Shown one piece after another: positions 28,581 through 37,651 of a stretch of 49,450 bases of DNA (the first letter of the stretch is position 1; every line of letters starts with the position of its first letter). The stretch is from Vreelandella hamiltonii (lineage in GTDB: Bacteria; Pseudomonadota; Gammaproteobacteria; Pseudomonadales; Halomonadaceae). The DNA is taken from NCBI RefSeq assembly GCF_014651775.1, contig NZ_BMXN01000024.1, positions 328 through 49,777 on the forward strand, in the 5' to 3' direction. A program made the position numbers and the translations under genes. Below the pieces are notes generated by a model that worked only from the letters and a program-made list of their open reading frames with translations, had not been told where the DNA came from and did not search any database.

Positions 28581-30002
28581 TTACTCATCGGTCTCCTCGA
28601 ACTCTTCGGCAGAAATCAGCCAGCGGTGCCATTCACTGGGCAGCACACAAGGCGCATCGAATCTGGAAGGCGCGACTCGCCAGGGCTGGTGCCGTTCGAG
28701 GCCAAAGGGCAAGGACTCGAGGGCGGGCAGCCAGTATGCGACATAGAGACCTTTGGGGTCGTAATGCCCCGCCTGCTTCAGCACATTGAAATAGCGGTCT
28801 TGCCGAGGGTCTCGCCCTACTCCGGCAATGTAGCGCCAATTACCCCAATTACTGGCCACGTCGTAATCGATCAGGCAATGCTCGAACCAGCCAGCGCCCA
28901 AGCGCCAATCAACGCCCAGGTCCTTGACAAGAAAACTGGCCACATTCTGCCGTGCGCGGTTGGATATCCATCCGGTCCCTTTGAGCTCGACCATCGCCGC
29001 ATCGATGAACGGGACCCCTGTCTCGCCATCACGCCAGCGATTGAACGCCTCGCTGGGTACGGGGAGTTGCTCGCGACCAAATAACGTGGCCCCTTCCAAT
29101 TGCGCGGCGCGATGGAAGTAGTCACGCCACAATAGTTCGAACACGATCCAGTAGCTGGACTCGCAGCTACCGTTGATGGCTTCCCAGGCCTTGACCTCTC
29201 GATGTATTTGTCGAGCAGAGAGGCAACCTCTGGCCAGCCAGGGCGAAAACCGCGTCGAAAAATTGGCACCCAGCAAGCCATTGCGGGTCTTTTTGTAAGA
29301 CTCAGCGCCGTTCTGCCGCCACAGATAGTGCTGCAGCCGGTCTCGGGCGGCAGATTCACCGCCTACGAATACAAAGCCTTGGCGCTTGTCTGGCTGCCAG
29401 GCCGCGCTCTGCTGACACACATCCTTGAGCGGCGGGAAGCCACGGGGGGCGTCGTCTGGCCACCCAGGCAGCGTCACTGGCATGCTCAGCGGCTCGGGGA
29501 TCTCGCAATGCTTTTCCACATGGCGACGAAACGCCGAAAAGCTGGCGGGCAAATCTTCCAGCGTAAACGGCAGCGCCGAGGCGTCAATCAGATAACCGCT
29601 ATCGGAACGCACCAGTGAGCAATACTCGGGCAGCGACTCGGCCACTTGATCGATGTGGGCACGCTCTTCGCAGCCTGAGTGCTCGGCAACCAACACTTGT
29701 CGAGCATTGAGACGCGTGGCCATGGCCACCACCTCTTCGGCAGGGTGACCGATACGTACCAGCAGATCGCTGCCCAATTGCAGCAGCTCGCCTCGCAGCT
29801 CCATCAGGCTTTGCCACAAGAAACGCAGGCGCGCCGGGCCAAGGCGGCAAGTCTCTTCGCCTGATATATTGGAGCGCAACCATGCGCGGTCCAGTACATA
29901 AAGGCAAACCAGTTGATCAGGGGCGGATGTGAAATGTAACAAGGGGTTGTCCGCTACACGGAGATTATCCTGTAGCCAGACAATATCAGTCGTGCTGTTC
30001 AT
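28581..30002 (-). CDS. DASH-family cryptochrome / photolyase
   Basis: Flavoprotein of 473 residues. N-terminal photolyase alpha/beta domain (DIVWLQDNLRVADNPLL) and C-terminal FAD domain with GGESAARDRLQHYLW, KTRNGLLGANFSTRFSPWLARG, WRDYFHR, and GWISNRARQNVASFLVKDL...DYDVASNWGNW, all characteristic of Cry-DASH, which repairs CPD lesions in single-stranded DNA and may also signal. Its start overlaps the DUF2256 gene by 17 bp. A promoter-like region with a TATACA/TGTATA palindrome lies upstream. Part of a DUF2256-cry-DUF3429 operon. Confidence 0.95.
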   Translation of the reverse strand: MNSTTDIVWLQDNLRVADNPLLHFTSAPDQLVCLYVLDRAWLRSNISGEETCRLGPARLRFLWQSLMELRGELLQLGSDLLVRIGHPAEEVVAMATRLNARQVLVAEHSGCEERAHIDQVAESLPEYCSLVRSDSGYLIDASALPFTLEDLPASFSAFRRHVEKHCEIPEPLSMPVTLPGWPDDAPRGFPPLKDVCQQSAAWQPDKRQGFVFVGGESAARDRLQHYLWRQNGAESYKKTRNGLLGANFSTRFSPWLARGCLSARQIHREVKAWEAINGSCESSYWIVFELLWRDYFHRAAQLEGATLFGREQLPVPSEAFNRWRDGETGVPFIDAAMVELKGTGWISNRARQNVASFLVKDLGVDWRLGAGWFEHCLIDYDVASNWGNWRYIAGVGRDPRQDRYFNVLKQAGHYDPKGLYVAYWLPALESLPFGLERHQPWRVAPSRFDAPCVLPSEWHRWLISAEEFEETDE

Positions 30003-30162
30003 GCTCGTGCCTCCTCGGCGTGCTGTGCTGTCTGGCTTCGCGTCGGCAACGTTCGCTGCAAAAACGCACTTCCTCCCAACAGCGCGCCCATTTTTTCCGC
30101 CAAGTAAATGGGCGCAGGCATTGAACGCAGTCTTTTTCCGGTAGGTCTTGTTTTCGTCTCAT
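29986..30162 (-). CDS. DUF2256 small zinc-ribbon-like protein upstream of Cry-DASH
   Basis: Protein of 58 residues (MRRKQDLPEKDCVQC...). Four Cys in two pairs, CVQC and CSERC, plus FTWRKKWARCWEEVRF match the DUF2256 family, which is often found beside cryptochrome/photolyase genes. The reading frame ends inside the Cry-DASH start region (17-bp overlap), so translation is probably coupled. It is easily missed because of its size. Role unknown. A metal-binding accessory to the cryptochrome is a guess. Confidence 0.88.
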   Translation of the reverse strand: MRRKQDLPEKDCVQCLRPFTWRKKWARCWEEVRFCSERCRREARQHSTPRRHEHEQHD

Positions 30163-30220
30163 CTGTCCATCTCGCTACGCGTCAATCACCGCGCCACGCT
30201 TTCATACATGGACACTATAT

Positions 30221-30246
30221 ATTATACAGTACATATATTGTATATA
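30221..30246 (-). promoter_or_regulatory. Palindromic operator-like site and promoter of the DUF2256/Cry-DASH operon
   Basis: TATACA (30223-30228), 10 bp, TGTATA (30239-30244) is a perfect inverted repeat. A minus-strand TATAAT (30226-30221) overlaps it. The half-sites resemble the T(G/A)TACA-N12-TGTA(C/T)A motif reported, as I recall, for light-dependent class II LitR regulators in Pseudomonas putida, but the spacing here is 10 (or 12 with one mismatch, TATACA-N12-TATATA). Confidence 0.45.
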
Positions 30247-30312
30247 ATTTGGCGAGCATAGTGTGCCGCTACACGCATTGCGTAAAAGACAGCCCTCCGT
30301 TGGCACAGCCAT

Positions 30313-30335
30313 AAAAAAAGCCACCCGAAGGTGGC
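30313..30335 (-). terminator. Rho-independent terminator of the mrp operon
   Basis: Minus strand GCCACC-TTCG-GGTGGC followed by TTTTTTT (30319-30313). A 6-bp stem with a stable UUCG-type tetraloop, 25 bp after the mrpG stop. Confidence 0.92.
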
Positions 30336-30360
30336 CTTTAGCTAACTCGTTGATTAGCTG

Positions 30361-30765
30361 TCAATCAGGGTCTGTTGGTCGAGGTTGACGTTTGGCGTTT
30401 TCCTCGGTTTCCAGCCCACTCTTCAATTCATGGGTGAGCGGATCATAATTGGGCCTGAGCTCGTCCTTCACCGTACCGCTCCATAGACGGGAGCCCACGA
30501 AGTAACCCGCCCTGCCAATCACGTGAGCGGCAATGGGCGCTGTGATCAAAATAAAGACGATGATCGCGAACGCACGTGCGACCACCCCTACTTCGGCAAA
30601 GTGCATGGCCGCCGCCAGCATGATCAAGATAACGCCCAGCGCGGCGGCCTTGGTAGTGGCATGCATGCGGGTCAACAAGTCGGGCAGGCGCAGCAAACCG
30701 ATGGAAGCCAGCAGCATGAAGCTGGCGCCGGTCAACACCAGCGTTCCTTTGACAAAATCAATCAT
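30361..30765 (-). CDS. mrpG: Na+/H+ antiporter subunit G (MrpG/MnhG)
   Basis: Subunit of the seven-part Mrp cation/proton antiporter. 134 residues with three membrane helices in the first ~95 (FVKGTLVLTGASFMLLASIGLLRLPDLLTRMHATTKAAALG is the family core) and a charged C-terminal tail. Start at ATG 30765, which overlaps the end of mrpF by 8 bp and has GGGGGA 7 nt upstream. Last gene of the operon, followed by a strong terminator. Confidence 0.93.
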   Translation of the reverse strand: MIDFVKGTLVLTGASFMLLASIGLLRLPDLLTRMHATTKAAALGVILIMLAAAMHFAEVGVVARAFAIIVFILITAPIAAHVIGRAGYFVGSRLWSGTVKDELRPNYDPLTHELKSGLETEENAKRQPRPTDPD

Positions 30766-31027
30766 CACGCGGTCCCCCACGTTCCAGAAAGCGAGCGAAT
30801 CCTATGGCGGCCAAGAAGCCCATCAGCGCGATGACGATGGCGGCATCCAGAAAGCTCGATACACCTGACTGAATGGCGTACACCCCCACCAGCCCCACTA
30901 CCGTGGTGGAAAACAGCTCCAGCGCCACCACTCGGTCCGGCAAGCTGGGGCCTCGCACCACGCGCACAAAGGTCAATATCAGGGCGCAGCCCATCAAGAC
31001 CTGGCTAATCAAAATCACGGTATCCAT
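30758..31027 (-). CDS. mrpF: Na+/H+ antiporter subunit F (MrpF/MnhF)
   Basis: Small membrane subunit of 89 residues with three helices. The conserved stretch RVVRGPSLPDRVVALELFSTTVVGL identifies the family. Its ATG overlaps the mrpE stop (ATGA) and its end overlaps mrpG. It has no antiport activity by itself and works only in the full complex. Confidence 0.93.
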   Translation of the reverse strand: MDTVILISQVLMGCALILTFVRVVRGPSLPDRVVALELFSTTVVGLVGVYAIQSGVSSFLDAAIVIALMGFLAAIGFARFLERGGPRDD

Positions 31028-31500
31028 CAGCGAAATAACTCCAGGGCTCGGTGCTCCATCTCTTTGAGGCTGCGTCTCAGCTCATCTTCATCGTCCAGGA
31101 ACATGGCATGGATATAGAGCACTCGGCGATCATCGGAGACGTCCAGACTCAAGGTACCCGGCGTCAGCGAAATCAGGTTGGCCACCATGGTGATCTCCAT
31201 TTCCGTGCGTGCCGCCAGCGGCAGTGCAATGACGCCTGGCTGCATGTGCCAGGGTGGCGTCAGGATGTCGAACGCGACACGTAGATTGGCCTGCACCAGC
31301 TCTTTCATGAAGAAACCGATGAAGCCGATGATGCGCGGCACTCGTAAAGGGTATCCCTTCAGCGCCTCGACCTGAGGCTCGATCAATACCAGCGCAATAT
31401 AACCAAACACCATGCCTACCAGCAGGTTCAAGCCCGAGAAATCACCGCTCAACAGTACCCAGGCCAGGCCGAGTAACAAGTTCCAAATTGCACCGGTCAT
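31027..31500 (-). CDS. mrpE: Na+/H+ antiporter subunit E (MrpE/MnhE)
   Basis: Subunit of 157 residues: two or three N-terminal helices (LLLGLAWVLLSG, NLLVGMVFGYIALVL) and a cytoplasmic C-terminal half with NLISLTPGTLSLDVSDDRRVLYIHAM, the family signature. Start ATG overlaps the mrpD stop (ATGA) and the stop overlaps mrpF (ATGA). Confidence 0.94.
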   Translation of the reverse strand: MTGAIWNLLLGLAWVLLSGDFSGLNLLVGMVFGYIALVLIEPQVEALKGYPLRVPRIIGFIGFFMKELVQANLRVAFDILTPPWHMQPGVIALPLAARTEMEITMVANLISLTPGTLSLDVSDDRRVLYIHAMFLDDEDELRRSLKEMEHRALELFR

Positions 31501-33098
31501 GGAGCTTCCTCCTGAACTTCACTCGCCTGATCCACGCCCGCATCTGCCGCTTCCAGCAGTGCATCGATGACATTCGCTGACTCGCCGAGCACGGCTTCAA
31601 TGTAGCCTGCCGGGTTCATCAATTGATCGCCAATCTGATTCATGACCTGCATGATGGGCTCGGCGAAAACACCCACCAGCAGCGACATCATGGCCAATAC
31701 GATCACCGGCAGATACATCATCCACAGGCTCGGTTTGAGCATACGGCCATCATCGCCTGTGGGCGTTTGGGTTGCAGGCACCTTGTTCTCTTCCGGCAAG
31801 GCTTTCCAGAACACTTCGTTCCAGATCTTGACCATGGAGTAGAGGGTCATCAAGCCCACGGCCAAAGCAATCCCGGTGGCTACATAGGCGCCCGCTTCCA
31901 GGCCTGCTCGCACCAGTACGAACTTGGCGAAGAAACCGGACAGCGGCGGTATGCCTGCCAACGAGAAAGCCGAAATGAAGAACGCGACGGCAAGCCAGGG
32001 GCGCTCGCGATAAAGCCCGCCCATCTTCTTGAGCTGATAGGTACCCTGCAAGCGGTGCGTGATACCACTGATCAGGAACAGGTTCGTTTTTACGATGATG
32101 TTGTGCATGATCGCAAACACGCCACCGGCGATGGCCAGCGGGGTATAGAGCGCCAGACCAAGAATCATGTAGCCAATCTGGCTGACGATGTGAAACGAGA
32201 GAATACGGCGGAATTCATACTGCGCCGCCGCCCCCAGCACGCCGGTCACCATGGTCAAGACTGCCCCCCACAACATGATGTCCTGGAGATAGCCCATGGT
32301 CTGATCGAAGATCAGCGTGAAAACGCGGAACAGCGAGTACACCCCGACCTTCGTCAGCAGCCCGGCAAACAGCGCCGATACCGCCACGGGCGGCGTGTGA
32401 TAGGACGCGGGCAGCCAGAAAAACAGCGGAAACGCGGCCGCCTTGATACCAAAGGCCACCATGAACATCACGGCCAGCACTTCCACCATGCCACTGTGTT
32501 CGGCTTCGTCCATGCGCAGGGCGATATCGGCCATGTTCAGCGAACCGACCGTGCCATACAGTAGACCGACGGCGGTCAGAAAGATCACCGATGCCAACAG
32601 GTTCAGCGTCACATACTTGATGGCTCCTTCCATCTGGGCACGCTCGCCACCCAGAATCAGCAGCGCAAACGATGCCACCAGCATCACCTCGAACCACACG
32701 TAGAGGTTGAACATGTCGCCGGTCAGGAAGGCTCCGGCCACACCGGCCAGCAGCAGGTGCATCAGCGGGTAGTAGCCGAATTTTTCATGGCCACGCCCGG
32801 TGGTGGCCAATGAGTAAATACCCATGGCCAGACCGATGATGCCGGTCAGCAGGATCATCACGGCACTGAGCATGTCCGCCACCAGCGTAATGCCGAATGG
32901 CGCGGGCCAGTTGCCCATCTGCATGGTGATATAGCCGTCGTTCAGTACCGCGACAAACAGCCATAGACTGACCGCCAGCAGCGCAACGTTACCGGCAACG
33001 GCCACAAAACGCTGCATGGGCCGCGACCGCCAGAACAGCAGCGATATTGCCCCCGAAAGCAGAGGCAACAAAACGGGAAGTGCGACTTCAGGCCTCAC
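31497..33098 (-). CDS. mrpD: Na+/H+ antiporter subunit D (MrpD/MnhD)
   Basis: NuoN/NuoM-like proton-translocating subunit of 533 residues with about 14 helices. The Proton_antipo_M core (about 125-420) includes [22 protein letters not shown], with the conserved Glu of helix 5, and [39 protein letters not shown], with the conserved Lys residues. The start is GTG at 33098, overlapping the mrpC stop (GTGA). The C-terminal ~80 residues form an acidic tail. Confidence 0.95.
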   Translation of the reverse strand: MRPEVALPVLLPLLSGAISLLFWRSRPMQRFVAVAGNVALLAVSLWLFVAVLNDGYITMQMGNWPAPFGITLVADMLSAVMILLTGIIGLAMGIYSLATTGRGHEKFGYYPLMHLLLAGVAGAFLTGDMFNLYVWFEVMLVASFALLILGGERAQMEGAIKYVTLNLLASVIFLTAVGLLYGTVGSLNMADIALRMDEAEHSGMVEVLAVMFMVAFGIKAAAFPLFFWLPASYHTPPVAVSALFAGLLTKVGVYSLFRVFTLIFDQTMGYLQDIMLWGAVLTMVTGVLGAAAQYEFRRILSFHIVSQIGYMILGLALYTPLAIAGGVFAIMHNIIVKTNLFLISGITHRLQGTYQLKKMGGLYRERPWLAVAFFISAFSLAGIPPLSGFFAKFVLVRAGLEAGAYVATGIALAVGLMTLYSMVKIWNEVFWKALPEENKVPATQTPTGDDGRMLKPSLWMMYLPVIVLAMMSLLVGVFAEPIMQVMNQIGDQLMNPAGYIEAVLGESANVIDALLEAADAGVDQASEVQEEAP

Positions 33099-33442
33099 GT
33101 GTCGGTATCCTTCATCTTGTCCAAATCATCCGCCTTGACGATTTCATAGGCGCGGCGAATCAGTACGACGGCAAACGCCAGCACGCCAAACGCGATGACG
33201 ATGGCGGTCAGCACCACTGCCTGGGGCAGCGGGTCTGCCACGGGCCCCAATGGCTGCAGCATGCCCTCGGGAATCAGAGGGGGTGCGCCACGGGTCATGC
33301 CTGCGGTGGTAAAAATCAACAAGTTGGCGCCGTTGGAAAGCAGCAGCAAACCGATCACCAGCTTGACGATCGAACGTCGCAGCATCATGAATACGGCAGT
33401 GGCGTACAGCAAACCAATCGCCAGGGCCATTAACGGTTCCAT
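33095..33442 (-). CDS. mrpC: Na+/H+ antiporter subunit C (MrpC/MnhC)
   Basis: NuoK-like subunit of 115 residues with three helices. [25 protein letters not shown] and [30 protein letters not shown] carry the family's conserved Asn and DPLPQAL-type motif. A Shine-Dalgarno AGGAGG precedes the ATG. Coupled to mrpD by GTGA and separated from mrpB by 33 bp. Confidence 0.95.
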   Translation of the reverse strand: MEPLMALAIGLLYATAVFMMLRRSIVKLVIGLLLLSNGANLLIFTTAGMTRGAPPLIPEGMLQPLGPVADPLPQAVVLTAIVIAFGVLAFAVVLIRRAYEIVKADDLDKMKDTDT

Positions 33443-33475
33443 GGGGAGCCTCCTGTGTTATCCGGGGTATGCAGC

Positions 33476-33907
33476 TCAAGGCTCATCCTTGTCCACCTCC
33501 ATCAACGCCATGACCATGCCCATGACGGAACCCAACACCGCCAGATAGACGCCCACGTCGAAGATCAGCGGCGTAGAGGCCTTGAACTCGATACCGGGAA
33601 TCGTCCACCACTGTGCAGTCAAGAAGGGCTCACCCATGAACCAGGCGGGCACCACCGAGATCATGCCCAACAGCAGCCCCGCCCCGACCAGGTCGCGGGG
33701 GTCGACCATGCGCAGCACTTCTCGGGTGGCGCTGGCACCAAAGGCGAACAGGTAAAGCGCAAACGCCCCCGCCGCCACCAGCCCGGCGATGAAGCCGCCG
33801 CCGGGCTCGTCATGGCCACGCAGCAACAGAAAAATAGAGAACATCAGTTGCAGCGGCATCAAAAAGCGTGCCGCCGTATTGAGAATGATCGTACCTGACT
33901 TAACCAT
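33476..33907 (-). CDS. mrpB: Na+/H+ antiporter subunit B (MrpB/MnhB)
   Basis: Subunit of 143 residues with four helices. Family core: [43 protein letters not shown], with the invariant RGHxEPGGGFIxGL motif. The start overlaps the end of mrpA by 8 bp. A separate mrpB next to a full-length mrpA makes this the seven-gene (group 1) type. Confidence 0.95.
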   Translation of the reverse strand: MVKSGTIILNTAARFLMPLQLMFSIFLLLRGHDEPGGGFIAGLVAAGAFALYLFAFGASATREVLRMVDPRDLVGAGLLLGMISVVPAWFMGEPFLTAQWWTIPGIEFKASTPLIFDVGVYLAVLGSVMGMVMALMEVDKDEP

Positions 33908-36248
33908 CGTAGGGCTCCTTGACGCTGCTCTTCTCCGCCTCTACTGATTTGCCCTGGGGGCCATCGTGACGCAGTTTCAACATGGCAATGACACCAATGG
34001 CGGCCAGCGCCAGCACGAACATTTCGCCCAGCGTATCCAGGGCACGGTAGTCCACCAGAATCACGTTGACGATGTTGCGCCCATGAGCCAGCGGTGCGCT
34101 GTTCTCGACCATGTACGTGGAAATGGTTTCGAACTGGTCGATGCTCCATGCCGTCATGATCAACAGGAAGATCATGACCCCCATGGCAGCTGCCACGGCA
34201 CCGTCACGCACGCGCTCGAGGCTGGTCGAGAGGTTGGAGTAACGCGGCAAGCGAAACAGCACCAGCACCAGCAGAATGACCGTCATGGTCTCTACCAGCA
34301 GCTGGGTGATGCCGAGATCGGGGGCACTGAACAGAATGAAGATCAGCGCAATCGAGAAGCCCATGATGCCAACCGACACCACGGCTCCCAGGCGCGAGCG
34401 CGAGATGGTGGCAAAAATTGCCCCCATGGCCATGGTACCGACCACGATGATTTCATGAAAACGTACGTCCAGCGTCAGCGCCAGCTGGGGCGAGTGGCGC
34501 AGCAGAATCGAATTACCGACCAGGCCGATCAACACCACCAGCATCACCAGAATGTAATTACGCATGTAGCCATTCTGCAGAATATGGGTCTGCCACTCGG
34601 AGAAGCGTACGACGCCATTCATGAAGCCTTCATAGCCTGCTTCCGGCCCATAGCGCATGACCGGTGCCAATCGCGCCAAATGGCTGCGCACCTCGTCCCA
34701 ACGCTTGAACAGCAAAAAGCCCAGCGCCATGCTCACCAGCGACATGATCAGCGCCACGTTGATACCGTGCCACAGCGACAGGGTAACCGTCAGCGCATCG
34801 CCCACTACCGAAGTGGCCGCAGCGGTCAGCAGTGCATCCACCCCCAGCAGCGCGGGCGCCAGCCCCAGCAGTAGCGAGCCGCAGGCCAGCAGTGCAGGCC
34901 CCAACAGCATGCTAAACGGCGCTTCATGGGCGACCTTGGGAGTGGCATGCTGCGCGCCAAAGAAAGGGCGCAGCGCAATGATGGCCGCCACGGCAATGGT
35001 CAGAATGGCCGAGAAGAACGCAAACAGCACCAGCATCAGACGCACGCTGTCGGCGCCCAAGGCAGCCTCCAGCATCAGCTCCTTGCCAATGAAACCGAAC
35101 AGCGGTGGAACCCCGGCCAACGACAGCGCCGCCACGAAGGCAATCGTCGCCGTCACGGGCATGGCTCTCCGCAAGCCCCCCATGGCCGTGACATCCTTGG
35201 TACCCGTTTCATGGTCCAGAATACCCGCCACCATGAAGAGCGCGCCTTTGTACATGGAGTGCGCCAGCAGGAAGGTGACGAACGCCGTCATGGCATAGTC
35301 GGAGCCAATGCCCAGCAGCATGGTCAAGGTGCCCAGCGCCATGATCGTCGAGTAGGCCAGCAGCTTCTTGATATTGGTGTGGTGGATCGCCAGGAAGGCG
35401 CCCGTCAGCATGGTGGTCGCACCCACCACCGAGAGAATGCCCACCCACATGCCGGTACCGCCCAGTTCGGGCTGCAGGCGCGCCAGCAGGTAGATACCCG
35501 CCTTGACCATGGTGGCCGAGTGCAGGTAAGCCGAGACCGGCGTTGGCGCCGCCATGGCATTCGGCAGCCAGAAATGAAACGGGAACTGCGCCGACTTGGT
35601 GAACGCCCCGAGCAGCAGGCAGATCAACATGGGCGTATAGAGCGCATGCTCGCGCAGGTTGTCGTCGGACTGCAGAATCTCGCTCAGCGACCAGCTGCCG
35701 CTGGCCACACCCAGCAGGACCAGTCCCGCCATCAGCGCAAGGCCACCGGAAACGGTCACGAACAAGCCCTGGCGAGCCGACTTTCTGGCCTCGATATCGT
35801 TATGGTTGAAGCCGATCAACAGATACGAGGTGATACTGGTCAGTTCCCAGAACACGAACAGGGTCAACAGGCCATCGGCCATGACCAGCCCCATCATGGA
35901 GGCCATGAAGGCCACCAGCGCCAGATGGAAGCGGGCAATATCCGGATGGCCTTTCAAGTACCCGCCAGCATAGATCAGTACGCAAGTACCGATGACGGAA
36001 ATCAGCAGGCCAAACAGCAGCGACAGGCCATCCAGCAAAAAGCTCAGGCTGATCCCCAGCGAGGGCACCCACGCCCACTCCAGCAGTTGCGGCCCTTCAG
36101 TCAGCACCACCGGCGCTTGGCCAATCAGCCACGCGGCCATCAGCGCTGGAAACAGCGCAAGCACCAAACTGGTTCGTTCCCTACACCAGAGGTTGAGCAG
36201 CGGTGACGACGCTGCCAGCACGAAGCCTATTAAAACGGCAAATTGCAT
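33900..36248 (-). CDS. mrpA: Na+/H+ antiporter subunit A (MrpA/MnhA)
   Basis: Largest Mrp subunit, 782 residues and about 20 helices, NuoL-like. Proton_antipo_N/M core (about 65-410) with [19 protein letters not shown] and [39 protein letters not shown], then MbhD/DUF4040-like and MbhE-like C-terminal regions (about 600-770, [28 protein letters not shown]). The complex exchanges cytoplasmic Na+ for external H+ and is central to salt and alkali tolerance. First gene of mrpABCDEFG. AGGGAG lies 10 nt before the ATG. Confidence 0.96.
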   Translation of the reverse strand: MQFAVLIGFVLAASSPLLNLWCRERTSLVLALFPALMAAWLIGQAPVVLTEGPQLLEWAWVPSLGISLSFLLDGLSLLFGLLISVIGTCVLIYAGGYLKGHPDIARFHLALVAFMASMMGLVMADGLLTLFVFWELTSITSYLLIGFNHNDIEARKSARQGLFVTVSGGLALMAGLVLLGVASGSWSLSEILQSDDNLREHALYTPMLICLLLGAFTKSAQFPFHFWLPNAMAAPTPVSAYLHSATMVKAGIYLLARLQPELGGTGMWVGILSVVGATTMLTGAFLAIHHTNIKKLLAYSTIMALGTLTMLLGIGSDYAMTAFVTFLLAHSMYKGALFMVAGILDHETGTKDVTAMGGLRRAMPVTATIAFVAALSLAGVPPLFGFIGKELMLEAALGADSVRLMLVLFAFFSAILTIAVAAIIALRPFFGAQHATPKVAHEAPFSMLLGPALLACGSLLLGLAPALLGVDALLTAAATSVVGDALTVTLSLWHGINVALIMSLVSMALGFLLFKRWDEVRSHLARLAPVMRYGPEAGYEGFMNGVVRFSEWQTHILQNGYMRNYILVMLVVLIGLVGNSILLRHSPQLALTLDVRFHEIIVVGTMAMGAIFATISRSRLGAVVSVGIMGFSIALIFILFSAPDLGITQLLVETMTVILLVLVLFRLPRYSNLSTSLERVRDGAVAAAMGVMIFLLIMTAWSIDQFETISTYMVENSAPLAHGRNIVNVILVDYRALDTLGEMFVLALAAIGVIAMLKLRHDGPQGKSVEAEKSSVKEPYDG

Positions 36249-36395
36249 CCGGCGTTCTCTCCCTAAAATAAGCGCAAACTATTCCCGTGAGCGGCGCATG
36301 GTACGACATGTGCCGCTTAAACGTTGAATAAATGTGATTTTATATGCACAAACCTTATACCAGCCCTTCGAAAAACTCCAGACACCTCGCTGGCA

Positions 36396-36428
36396 TAAAA
36401 AAGCCGCTCGGCCAGTGGCCAAAGCGGC
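36396..36428 (-). terminator. Rho-independent terminator of hemH
   Basis: Minus strand GCCGCT and AGCGGC (36428-36403) with an internal GGCCACTGGCC inverted repeat, followed by TTTTTT (36402-36397). It lies just after the hemH stop and upstream of mrpA, so it separates the two units. Confidence 0.88.
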
Positions 36429-36447
36429 GTCAGCGCGAGCAGAAATC

Positions 36448-37533
36448 TTACTGAGCGGGCACGGGCAACCAGCCCAACAGCTCATTGTTGACCACGGCCA
36501 ACAGGGCATCGATATGGTCATCGCGATCATTCAGGCAAGGAATATAGCTGAACGTCTCGCCACCGGCCTCCATGAAGCTGTCGTGAATTTCCTCCTTGAT
36601 CTCTTCGAGGGTTTCCACACAGTCGGAGGAGAAGGCAGGTGACAGAATGGCAATGTGCTTGTGGCCCTGCCTGGCCAGCTCGGCCACATGGTCCACGGTT
36701 TGCGGGCCTACCCACTTTTCCGGGCCAAACTGTGACTGGAAGGCGGTATCGACCTCCTCCTTGCTCAACCCCAGACGCTCACGCATCAAGCGCGTGGTTT
36801 TCTGGCACTGGCAGTGGTAGGGGTCGCCTTCCATCAGATAGCGTTCCGGCACACCGTGGTAGCTGGCCACGAGCTTGGTGGGACGGCTTTCAAAGCCGTC
36901 GTACGCCTCTTGCACCGAGTTGGCCAGCGCCTGGATGTAAGCCGGATGTTCAAAGTAGGCCGGCACCGTACGCAGGTAGGGCTGCCACTTCATCTTCATC
37001 AGCGTGCGAAAGGCCTGATCGTTGGCAGTAGCCGTGGTGGGCGAGCCGTACTGCGGGTAGAGGGGGAAGAATACGATGCGTTCGCAGCCCTTCTCTTTCA
37101 TGCGATTCAGCACGCTTTCCGTGGAAGGGTTGCCATAGCGCATGCAGAAATCGACCTCGACACTGTCGCCATACAGCGCTTTCAGCCGGGCGGTCATCTT
37201 TTCCGTTTGTGCACGGGTAATGGTCAGCAACGGGCTCTCGTCTTTTTCGGTGTTCCAGATGCTTTTGTAGGCATGGCCCGACGTAAAGGGGCGCTTGGTC
37301 AGAATGATGAGCTGCAGCAGCGGCTGCCATTTCCAACCCGCATAGTCCACGACCCGCTTATCCGACAGGAATTCGTTGAGATAGCGCCGCATGGACCAGT
37401 AGTCAGTCGCATCGGGAGTCCCCAGATTGGCCAGCACCACGCCCACCTTAGCGGGGGCAACCGGAGGATGACTGCTTGGCGCGTGGGCCAAGCGCCCTTC
37501 ACCTGGTTGATCCTTTACAACGCTGTCGGCCAT
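36448..37533 (-). CDS. hemH: Ferrochelatase
   Basis: Last step of haem synthesis: inserts Fe2+ into protoporphyrin IX. 361 residues. VGVVLANLGTPDATDYWSMRRYLNEFLSDKRV is the N-terminal family signature. The metal-site His is in SYHGVPERYL and the conserved Glu lies in the C-terminal SSDCVETLEEIKEE. Start at ATG 37533 with AGGAG 8 nt upstream. A GTG at 37566 in frame is less likely. The N-terminal ~25 residues are low-complexity. Confidence 0.96.
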   Translation of the reverse strand: MADSVVKDQPGEGRLAHAPSSHPPVAPAKVGVVLANLGTPDATDYWSMRRYLNEFLSDKRVVDYAGWKWQPLLQLIILTKRPFTSGHAYKSIWNTEKDESPLLTITRAQTEKMTARLKALYGDSVEVDFCMRYGNPSTESVLNRMKEKGCERIVFFPLYPQYGSPTTATANDQAFRTLMKMKWQPYLRTVPAYFEHPAYIQALANSVQEAYDGFESRPTKLVASYHGVPERYLMEGDPYHCQCQKTTRLMRERLGLSKEEVDTAFQSQFGPEKWVGPQTVDHVAELARQGHKHIAILSPAFSSDCVETLEEIKEEIHDSFMEAGGETFSYIPCLNDRDDHIDALLAVVNNELLGWLPVPAQ

Positions 37534-37611
37534 CTCACTTACTCCTGGGGGCTGTCGATCATTCACAATGGTCTAAATCTTATCACTTTTCAGCAAAGAC
37601 GCGGGATAAAG

Positions 37612-37637
37612 TTATACTATCAACATAATTTGTATAA
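37612..37637 (+). promoter_or_regulatory. Palindromic operator-like site upstream of the Fe-S photolyase gene
   Basis: TTATAC (37612-37617), 14 bp, GTATAA (37632-37637) is a perfect inverted repeat 15 bp before the photolyase ATG. Read as TATACT-N12-TGTATA it fits the T(G/A)TACA-N12-TGTA(C/T)A pattern I recall for LitR-type light regulators with one mismatch. It resembles the site before the Cry-DASH operon. Confidence 0.5.
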
Positions 37638-37651
37638 CTGTAGGCCAACCC

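Noticed and set aside
31623..36206. Long plus-strand open frames opposite mrpD and mrpA
   Set aside because: They are His/Gln/Arg-rich antisense shadows of GC-rich membrane-protein genes with no ribosome sites or known domains.
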